26,148 bases of DNA from Gnetum montanum (Eukaryota > Streptophyta > Gnetopsida > Gnetales > Gnetaceae), in contig MNCI01038350.1 of NCBI GenBank assembly GCA_015680685.1, positions 162,430-188,577 on the forward strand. The letters are read 5' to 3'. The notes below the pieces were generated by a model that saw only the letters and a list, made by a program, of their open reading frames with translations, ran no database searches and had not been told where the DNA came from. Below are positions 18,535 to 26,148 of the stretch, piece after piece. Position 1 is the first letter of the stretch, and each line of letters opens with the position of its first letter. A program made the position numbers and the translations under genes.

Positions 18535-19830
18535 TTAAGGTAAAAGTTGTAGACTAAAAATAATTCTTTGTTCTATGATGAAAGAGTCTAATTTAGGGGT
18601 ATACTTAAGAGCTAGGACTTCTAATAAATGGTTTTCATGTAATTCATCTATAGTCGGATAAGTTGGATCACTTAGCTCTATTAATTTGTCTTCTCCAGGT
18701 TCCTCAATGTGGTGTTGATGATATAACTTAAGTCTTTGACCATTAACTAGAAATGTTGTTGAGGAATCATCAATAGGTGATATAAGGACACTTCCATTAT
18801 CATGGGGTTGAATAACAAAATAAGGGCCTTCCCATCTAGTTGTTAATTTCCTATAATCTCAAATTGTAAAGTAAAACTTTATCACCTATGAAGAATTTTT
18901 TTTTAAAGATACTCTTATCGTGTAATGTTTTCATTTACCTTTCTACAATTCTTTGCTTGTTCAGAGCATGTAGCCTCATTTTATCAAGTTTGTGAAGTTG
19001 ATTAATTTTAGAGGCTTGGTTCATATCTTCATCAAAATTAAGTTGTTGGGCTAATCATAAAGATTGATATTTCAGTTTGACTGGTAATAGACATAACTTA
19101 CCATAAACCAATTGATAAGGTGAATATCCTAAACTTGGTTTATAAGTAATTCTATAAGCCCAAAGTGCATATTGTGCTTTTTTAGACCAATCTTTCCCTT
19201 TAGTACATACAGTTTTTGTTAAGATATTTAAGATAATTCTATTAGCATTCTCTACTTGGCCATTTGTTTGTGGATGATAGGTAGTAGCTATCTTATGTTG
19301 GTACCATAACACTTAAGGAATTTTTCCATGATTTTATTGACAAAATGGATTCCTTGATCACTAATGATCACCTGTGGAGTTCCAAAGTGTGTTAAAATAT
19401 TTTTCCTAAGGAATTCTACAACTACCTTTACATCATTTGTTAGGGTGGCTTTTACTTCTACCCATTTGATAACATAGTCAATACAAACCAAAATGTATTA
19501 ACGTCCATTAGATGGTGTGAATGGTCCTAAAAAGTCTATACCCCACACATCAAATGGTTCTATTATTAAAATGGGTTTTAAGGACATTTTATGTCTTTTT
19601 ATTATGGCTTCCATTCATTGACATTTATCACACTCTTGCACATACTTATGTGCATTTTAAAAATGGAGGGCAAATAAAATCCACTTTGAAGGATTTTGAT
19701 AGTAGTACATTTGCTATCAAAGTGGCCTCCTCCTAAAACATCATAGCACATTTGTAAAATTTTTTGTTGTTCATTTTCAGCTACACATCTTTGTGTTATC
19801 TTATCTTTACATATTCTATAGAGGTATGAA
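18535..19830 (-). pseudogene. pol: Integrase of element D, broken
   Basis: On the minus strand a zinc-binding remnant (GGHF … FYLPSIF … CDKCQ, about 19725-19610) is followed by the catalytic core: GIDFLGPF with the first Asp, then CIDYVIKWVEVKAT, ISDQGIHF with the second Asp, and HPQTNGQVENANR with the Glu. All three acidic residues are still encoded, but a frame change at about 19285-19300 separates the second Asp from the Glu, and there are stops. The C-terminal part (about 18930-18700) reads DKVLLYN, RWEGPYFVI and VNGQRLKLY in shifting frames, as in Ty3/gypsy integrases. The pol frame ends with TAA at 18537-18535. Confidence 0.85.
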
Positions 19831-20099
19831 CTACTCCAAATTTATCTAGATATGCTACATAAGAAAGCCTATTTTTCTTCCTTAGTCCAATTTGTAGAAG
19901 TTTTCATAGTAGCAAGATAGTTGGCTATCTCAGCAAACCAAGGATCCTTCTTTGTAGAAAAAATTTCTTCATTAGGAAATTCATGATGAAAATTTCCTTG
20001 TGTTCAGTTCTCATCAAGAGTTTCTAGCCTAGAAAGATAATCTGCTACTACATTTTTCCTACCTCTTTTTTCTAGAATAACTAAGTCAAATTCTTGGAG

Positions 20100-20575
20100 T
20101 AATAAGCACCATCTCATTATTCTTGCATTTTTTTTTTGGTAGCTAAGAATTTAATGGTTGAATGATCAATATATACTCTAGTTTTATATCCAATTAAATA
20201 ATGTCTAAATTTATCTAGAGTATATACAATGGCTAATAGTTATTTTTTTGTAGTTTTTTAATTTACTTGGGCTTGGTCTAGACTTTTGGACACATCATAA
20301 ATCACTCTCGGTTTACTATCAATGTATTATCCCAAAACTACCCCTACTGCTATGTCACTAGCATCACACATTAAATCGAATGGATAATCCCAATTAGGTG
20401 CATTTAATACAGGGGCTACAGTTACTTTTTTTTTTAGTTCCAAAAATGTTATGTGACAATCATTGGTCCAAACAAATGAAACATCCTTTTCTAAGAGCAT
20501 ATATAATGGTTTAGCAATTTTTGATAAATCTTCTATAATATCCAACATGTCTTGGAAAGGATTGAAGAGCATTTA
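20100..20575 (-). pseudogene. pol: RNase H of element D, broken
   Basis: The minus strand shows PFDLMCDASDIAVGVVLG (first Asp, about 20390-20330), then KPRVIYDVSKSL, then TTKK followed by a stop and LLAIVYTLDKFRHYLIG. The stop replaces the Glu of the usual KELLA motif. YIDHSTIKFLA carries the third acidic residue. The piece before it (20572-20430) is the RT connection, with SKIAKPLYMLLEKDVSF. The next ~270 bp towards integrase are decayed and hard to read. Confidence 0.85.
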
Positions 20576-20579
20576 AATT

Positions 20580-21345
20580 GGTTGAAGCTAGAAGAGGAGA
20601 TATGACTCTTATTTTCTCATCATCCATTCTTATCCCTTCTTTAGAAATGACATGTCCTAATACTACACCACTTGTAATTACTAAGTGACTCTTTTCCCAA
20701 CTTCATTTTAAATTCTTATATATACATCTATCTAATACATGTTCAACATGTTGTATGCTTTCATCATTAGTATCCCCATAGACTAAAAATTCATCCATAA
20801 AGACTTCAATATAATCTTCTAACATATCCAAATATATTGAGATCATGGCTCTTTGGAAAGTGGCTGGTGCATTAAAAAGGCCAAAAGGCATTCATCTATA
20901 ATTGAAAGCTCCATAAGGACATGTAAAGGTTGTTTTATGTTGGTCTTTTAAGTGTAATAGCTACTTGATTATAACCACTAAATTCATCCAAAAAAAATAG
21001 TATTCATGTCCTTCTAATTTTTCTAGAATCTGATCTATGTATGTTAATGGGAAATGGTCTTTTTTTGTGTTTTGGTTTAATCTTCTATAGTCTACAGAAA
21101 CTCTCCATTTTCCACCCTTTTTTGGGACTACAGTAATGGGGATTACCCATTCACTATCTACTATTGGATAAATGATTTCTTCTTTCCAAAGTTTTGAAAT
21201 TTCATCCTTAACTATTTGTTTTAAGCTTAGATTAATTCATCTTGGGGAAATTCTTACTAGTTTGACATTGTCTTCTAGATAAATATGATGTTGGAAAATG
21301 TTGGGTGAGATTCCTTGGTGAAGGTTCTCATAGCTCGATGCAAAT
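20580..21345 (-). pseudogene. pol: Reverse transcriptase of element D, broken, active site altered
   Basis: Motifs in order on the minus strand: LWKEEIIYPIVDSEWV, PKKGGKWRVSVDYRRLN, DHFPLTYIDQILEKL, TTFTCPYGAFNYR, MPFGLFNAPATFQRAM and EVFMDEFLVYG, followed by VEHVLDRC and SHLVITSGVVLGHVIS. The family active site is F/Y-M-D-D; here the second Asp is Glu (plus-strand TTC, 20790-20792). Several stops are present, for example just before MPFGL. Sequence style matches the Athila branch. Confidence 0.9.
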
Positions 21346-21505
21346 GCCTTAGAATTTCAATGCAAGATTTCTAATAGTTTATTTTCTTACTTATTAGTAA
21401 GTTGGGAGTTTATTATTAATGGATTATTTTGATCTAGAAAATATACTTAAACATATTAGGTAATTCTATAAGATCCAAAGAATCTTTATTTGTTACTTGA
21501 ATTAT

Positions 21506-22130
21506 TTATCCAATATTTCCTAATCCTAAATTTTGAATTTGGTCAAGGAGATCTTGTTGTTCCTTAGTTGAGGAGTCTAAAGGTCCTTCCTCAAAATTAT
21601 TTAACACTACGGTTTTTCTATATTGTTCCATTGCTGAAGTAGGTAGAGTGTAGAGAATTCTTGCTTCCCTCAAGTCTGTATTTAAATGATCTTCTTTTAT
21701 CTTATCATACATATTTAGTGTAAAAGTGAGATTTGCAAATGAGAGTTGATGTTGGCTAGATCTACAATTAATTACCGCATCAACTATTGCTAACCAAGGT
21801 CTACCTAATATAATGGGGAAACAATCAAGATCTTTCACTTCTAGGACAATAAAATCAATTAGGTATTTTCCCTTTTCTACCTCTATTATTATGTCTTATA
21901 TGATTCCTATGGATTTTGCACTTGAACCATCAGCAAATGATATTTTCATGTTTATTCTTCTTATATCTTCTATATCTAGTGATCTAGCCATTTCAAGAGG
22001 CATAATATTAATACTAGCTTCTACATCCAATAGGGAATTCCTAATTTCTTGTCCATTTATCTTGATTGGAATGGTAGAAACTCTTGGATCTTGGTATTTA
22101 GGAATTTCATGTCTTTGTATAAGTTGAGAA
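21506..22130 (-). pseudogene. Aspartic protease region of element D, active site altered
   Basis: The minus strand reads VSTIPIKINGQEIRNSLL, DVEASINIMPLEMARSL, IEVEKGKYLIDFIVLEV and CFPIILGRPWLAIVDAVI. The active-site motif should be D-L/T-G-A-S; here it is DVEAS, with Gly replaced by Glu (plus 22013-22027). Only one stop lies inside the domain, so this is one of the better-kept parts. After it, from about 21700 to 21506, an acidic linker leads to RT. The 104-codon plus-strand frame at 21813-22127 is its shadow. Confidence 0.85.
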
Positions 22131-22339
22131 ATATTATCAACTAAATAAACTTGTTTAGGAATTTTTCTTTTCTTCTTTTAGTGCATAATTCTCTTAAGTA
22201 TTTGGCATAGAGTGGTGTGTCTTTTATTTCTTGTTCTAAAGGAATATGCAAGTATAACTAAGCATTTTTTCAAGATGGACTTTGGTTGTAAATTCTTCTT
22301 ATAATCATTTAGGAAAAGGAGGTAAAATTGGTTGTCTAG

Positions 22340-24180
22340 AGAGTAATGGTTGTTCTTTTCCCTTGGTTGATCTTCCTCATTGACTACCTATGGTTGTGTT
22401 TCCTCTTGTGTTTCTACCTCTTATAATCTCACCTGCTTTTGGGGTTTAGGTTCGATTATTTTTCCACTCATAGTAATGGAATGTAATTTCTCTTTTTCTT
22501 TTCTTTGAAATGTAGGATTAGGTTCAAGTTGGGATGGTAATTTGTTCTTAGTTAAATCCTAAAATCTTCTCCTAGATTTACTCATAAATTATCTACTTTC
22601 TTTAGTTGGATTATCCAAATGTTCATTAGTTGGATTCTTAAATGGCCTAAAATTATTTGGAGGATATTGTTGTGGGTAGAATGGTCGTTGAGGAAAGTTT
22701 GTTGTCAATTGGCTATTAAATTGCTGAAAAGCCTTAGCTAACTATTGCATTTCCTCTTGACAATAATATAAGGCTAGGCAGGTTGTTTGGTCATGTTGGG
22801 AACTACCACAAATGTTGCATGCTTCACTTTGAGTTCCATGAGCTTGTCTTTTAATCAATCATGTTAACTCATTGACTTTTCTATTTAATTGTTCTATCTA
22901 TTAAGTCATGCCTTACATAATTTTTGGTTTTGACCAACATTTACTTTGGTCTACTAATGAATCTATAATTCTCCAATTATCTTCCAATGTCACATTTAAA
23001 ATATTTCCCCCACATGCAAAGTCAACATTTTTCCTACAATAAGGTAGCAAACCTTCTACAAAGATTTGAATTAATTAATGGGCTGGGAAGTCATGGTTTG
23101 GATTCTTAAACATAATCCTTTAAATATATCAAAGGTGCTTTCATAGTCCTCATCCTCATGTTGCATAAAACTCATTAATTTCTTTCTTAATGAGTATAGC
23201 CCATCATTAGAAAGAAATATTTGTAGGGAAGCATTTTTAAACTCATCCCAAGAACTAATTTGTGTTTGAAGGGTTTGTAGCCAAAAATCAACTTTGTCTT
23301 TTAGGGTTGATTTGAAAGCAATCATTTTAGTCCTATCCCCACTTTGAGGTGCTACAATAGCTTATGTTGTTTCAAATTCTCTTATGTGAGTCATTGGATC
23401 TTCATCATTTGTCCCCTTAAAAAGAGATAATAGATGAATATTTTTAACCTCTACATCTCTTCCTTGTGAGAAAACTAATGGGCCTTGAGGTATAATTAAT
23501 GTTCTCTAATTTAATAATTCTCCAAGGGTTTTTCTTGGGTATGGATGATTAATTGGGACATTGGAACTCAAACTACCAAAAGAGAGAGGAATTGGACCTA
23601 AGGAAAATGGAGGTACATTATGTGAGGATGATCCCATAGTATAAGTTGAAGATACTATTGGTGTTACTATAGTACTTGGTAATGAGGTTACTATTGGTGG
23701 CATTTGTATATTCAAGGTGCTTATTGGTTAGGTAATACCACCTATTATGGTCACATAAGTTGACATTGAGGTAGTATTTATATTTTGAGATCTTGCCCCC
23801 ATAGTTGAACTCATGGTTGATGTTGGAATGTCAAATAGAGGGTTGACAATTATGGAAAAATTAGGTTGTGCTTTTTCATTGGGATTTTATATCACCTAAG
23901 AAAAAGAATAATTAGATCTTGATTGTATTTGGTTTTTTTAATCTTGGTTTTGATTTGCTTTCGTATGTTTATAAAGACTAAGAGTGCTTCTAGATAGTTG
24001 AATTCATGTAGGTTTCCTTGGTTGCTTTTTTGGTTTCATTTAACACAAACACTCTTCATTGACACATTCATGGGCTACCATTTCTAAAAATTTACAAACT
24101 GATTTAATGACTCCTACTATCGTGGCTTTACTTGCAACTTTTTTAATGGTTTCAGCTAGTTGTATGATAAGAGGAGCTAA
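22340..24180 (-). pseudogene. gag: gag of element D, decayed
   Basis: N-terminal text on the minus strand (from about 24180) reads LAPLIIQLAETIKK and MVAHECVNEECLC. A Pro/Ser/Thr-rich stretch follows (about 23890-23510). Capsid follows at about 23480-23070: VEVKNIHLLSLFKGTNDEDP, FKSTLKDKVDFWLQTL, SWDEFKNASLQIF and SLRKKLMSFMQ, the usual retrotransposon gag layout. A complete zinc knuckle, CNICGSSQHDQTTC (C-X2-C-X4-H-X4-C), lies at 22819-22778. The C-terminal tail to 22340 is broken. Stops are few inside capsid. The exact start is unknown. Confidence 0.85.
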
Positions 24181-24365
24181 TTCTTGGGATTTTATTTAAT
24201 TTTATTTTTATTTTTCTTTAATCAAGAAAAAAAAAGTAAAAGAAACCATTTCTTAAATTACAAAAATCAAAGAAAAAGAAAAATAAAATGCATGAATAAA
24301 TAAATAAATAAATCAATAAAAATTAAAGCTTACTAAACCCTTGATGATGATTAACTCTATCAACC

Positions 24366-24383
24366 TCCTTGACAATGACACCA
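24366..24383 (-). other. Primer-binding site of element D (tRNA-Asp type)
   Basis: The minus strand reads TGGTGTCATTGTCAAGGA, three bases after the LTR end CGTCA. All differences from TGGCGCCGTTGCCGGGGA are C-to-T or G-to-A. Confidence 0.75.
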
Positions 24384-24976
24384 AATTGACGAGCCAAGCA
24401 AAATTTGGTGTTGGATACCTTTAAAATTTATTTTTTTTTGTAGAGAAGTCACCTCGTCTATGACTGATCCACAAGTCATATCCATGGAGGAATGATTTAA
24501 AAAGTCAAAGAATCATCAAGATAATAAATGGTCAGAATTAAATCTAAATAAATTCCACACTTATGCCTGTCACCCATAAGTAAAATTATGAACCTTTATC
24601 CTAACTTCTAATCACAAGTTCAAGAATAAAAATTTATTATTAAATCAAGTTAAAGTCAAAGTTACAAGCATAGATGATGATGAGAATTACAAGGAATACT
24701 TTGCCTAATCTTGTGATTCTGCCTTGCTATTTCTATAGTGTAACAACCTCGATAGCTTGACAATGGACTCTAATGGCCTTCAATTACCACAAAGCTCAAA
24801 GAATCCTCACATAATAATTTTTCAAGAAAATATTAGGCTTCAATTTGATGTGGATTTTCTTGGGTATCAATCCTAGTGCACACCTTATGTGTGTGTTGGA
24901 TTCACTCAAGTTGTACAAAACAAAATGCTCAAAAAAAATGTTCAATCAATGTCCCTCACATTACAATTTGAAGTCT

Positions 24977-24984
24977 TATTTATA
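24977..24984 (-). promoter_or_regulatory. TATA box of element D, 5' LTR copy
   Basis: TATAAATA on the minus strand, the same block as 15453-15460. Confidence 0.55.
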
Positions 24985-25270
24985 CTTCAAAAATGTTAAA
25001 TACGTTGGATATAAAAAAATCCATATGAATTGGCATAATTGTCAAGTTTATCATTTTTGATATCTTAGATTGGCATAGGATTGGGTTGGAGCAACAAAAG
25101 AGGCATTAATCATACTTCATGTGTTCACCATCCATGTTGTTGATGAGACCGTTACTATGAATGGGCCACTAGAGAAACCCACATTAACATTGGAAACAAC
25201 TTTGAGAAACTCATGTTAACATCAACAATAACTTCCACATCAATCCCAGAGCACCTTATCATCATGGCCA

Positions 25271-25903
25271 ATGGCATCATCAACTATGCATCTTACAAAG
25301 GTAGTTGCAACGAATATTTTGATGGTAGCCATGAATTTGGAGATGGCAAACATCAAAGCAACTCCAATGTCGATAGTGCTACCTACCGCTACTACTGCCA
25401 TGCAGTCCCACTATTTCCGCTGCTATGGGCCAACTACCTACTATCACGTGGTCCTACTATCATTATCATGCATCATTGTTGCTACCCTAATCGCACCATG
25501 TGTTGCTCTCTTTATTCCTTACCATAGCCACCGTCACTGCACCTACTACAACCTATGCTACCACCACTACCATGTACGCTCTATTGGTGCTCTTATGCAT
25601 CATGCATTTTCCATCATTACCCTTGCCCGCACGTGTAATAGTGAAACCCTTACTCCTATTGCTAATCTACTTGGTGCCATGCATTTTATCTTGGCTATTG
25701 CTGCTACATGCTACGCTAGCCCCATTCTGACTTCGCTACATCACTGCTACTACTACATTCATTGTACTTTCCATCACTATCACCATTTCTCTTGCTGCAA
25801 CCATGCCCTTGCTACAACCATGCCCTTGCTGCAACCAAAACCCCTTGATGTGCTACAATCTATTGTTGCTACGTACTATTGTCACTGTTGTGGCTACTAC
25901 TAG
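25271..25903 (+). other. Antisense open frame in the GC-richer part of LTR D, right copy
   Basis: A 210-codon frame starting ATG and homologous to 15764-16300: both begin MASSTMH and share RTCN.ETL. It is His/Tyr/Cys/Thr-rich, with no domain I recognise and no codon-use evidence of selection that I can see. Overlapping plus-strand frames (25213-25527, 25500-25730, 25803-26129) are equally long, which argues that composition keeps all frames open. Confidence 0.25.
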
Positions 25904-26148
25904 CATCACATTTTGTTGTTGCTTGGGCTACCCAAGCCACCGCTACTACGCCGATCCACCTTACCTACACCACTCATGCTCTATGCCTATCTGCAACTAC
26001 CGTCACTTGTGTGCTACATTGGCCCTGTCGTTGCCTACCTTGGCTACCGCATTTGGTGCAATAGTGCCACTACAAGTGTCATTAATTCCTGTTCACTGCT
26101 GCTTCCATATAATATATATATATATATAATATAATAATGTATAATATA

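Larger units (their letters stand above)
14857..26148 (-). mobile_element. Element D: near full-length Athila-like Ty3/gypsy element, minus strand, right end cut by the window
   Basis: Read on the minus strand: 5' LTR (26148 to 24387, incomplete), primer-binding site, gag, protease, RT, RNase H, integrase, a ~1.2-kb stretch after pol, polypurine tract, and complete 3' LTR (17271 to 14857). The order protease-RT-RNase H-integrase and the motifs place it in Ty3/gypsy; the PBS, long LTRs and motif wording fit Athila. Expected total length is about 12 kb. Comparing the first ~215 bp of the two LTRs by eye gives roughly 12% mismatches plus indels, so the insertion is old. The element is inactive: many stops, frame changes and catalytic losses. 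The left flanking pentamer is GCCCT; the right flank is not in the window. Confidence 0.85.
24387..26148 (-). mobile_element. 5' LTR of element D, cut by the window edge
   Basis: It begins on the plus strand with TGACGAGCCAAG and follows the left LTR (from 14857) nearly base by base for about 1.75 kb, including the TATA box (minus, 24984-24977), the GC-richer CAC/TAC/CTG segment and the final AT-only tract. The left LTR reads TGATGAG where this copy keeps TGACGAG, a deamination-type change. Confidence 0.85.

Noticed and set aside
21813-22127. 104-codon plus-strand frame
   Set aside because: Shadow of the protease of element D on the minus strand.
1-26148. tRNA, rRNA or snRNA genes
   Set aside because: No stretch with the cloverleaf boxes or conserved rRNA segments was noticed on either strand; the tRNA-like matches are only the 18-base primer-binding sites.

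Overview
This looks like nuclear DNA from a plant with a repeat-rich genome. It is AT-rich, has no convincing host gene, and consists largely of old, nested Ty3/gypsy LTR retrotransposons of the Athila-like type (gag capsid, single zinc knuckle, protease, RT, RNase H, integrase; primer-binding sites resembling the tRNA-Asp complement). I cannot name the species. One ambiguous base (n) lies at 16639.

Layout. (1) 1-2333: less decayed, more GC-rich DNA with a reading frame entering from the left edge, probably the 3' part of an element that continues outside the window. (2) 2334-3410: plus-strand LTR ('LTR1') with a GATATC palindrome cluster, TATA box, poly(A) signal and three structured repeat units whose stems covary. 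(3) 3411-7603 and 8387-8940: AT-rich host stretch ('F') carrying a long, heavily decayed plus-strand coding region that I do not recognise. It is split by a solo LTR ('A2', 7604-8381) of the LTR1 family with a perfect 5-bp target duplication, ACAAT. (4) 8940-14335: minus-strand Athila-like element ('B') with decayed gag, protease and RT. It is cut off at the start of RNase H and keeps its 5' LTR (13514-14335) and primer-binding site. (5) 14336-14530: last ~195 bp of a plus-strand LTR ('C') of the same family, followed by its own primer-binding site and ~300 bp of internal DNA. (6) 14857-26148: minus-strand Athila-like element ('D') with an unrelated ~2.4-kb LTR pair. The left (3') LTR is complete, the right (5') LTR runs off the window, and gag-pol between them is decayed, with protease and RT catalytic residues lost.

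Inferred order: C is older than B, because B's LTR sits inside C's LTR, and C is older than D, because D sits inside C's internal DNA. F is older than solo LTR A2. LTR1 is the least decayed. Most PBS differences are C-to-T or G-to-A, as expected from deamination of methylated cytosine. All elements look dead, so no genes here are expected to work together now. The most unusual feature is the set of covarying units in the U5 region of LTR1 (2701-2990).
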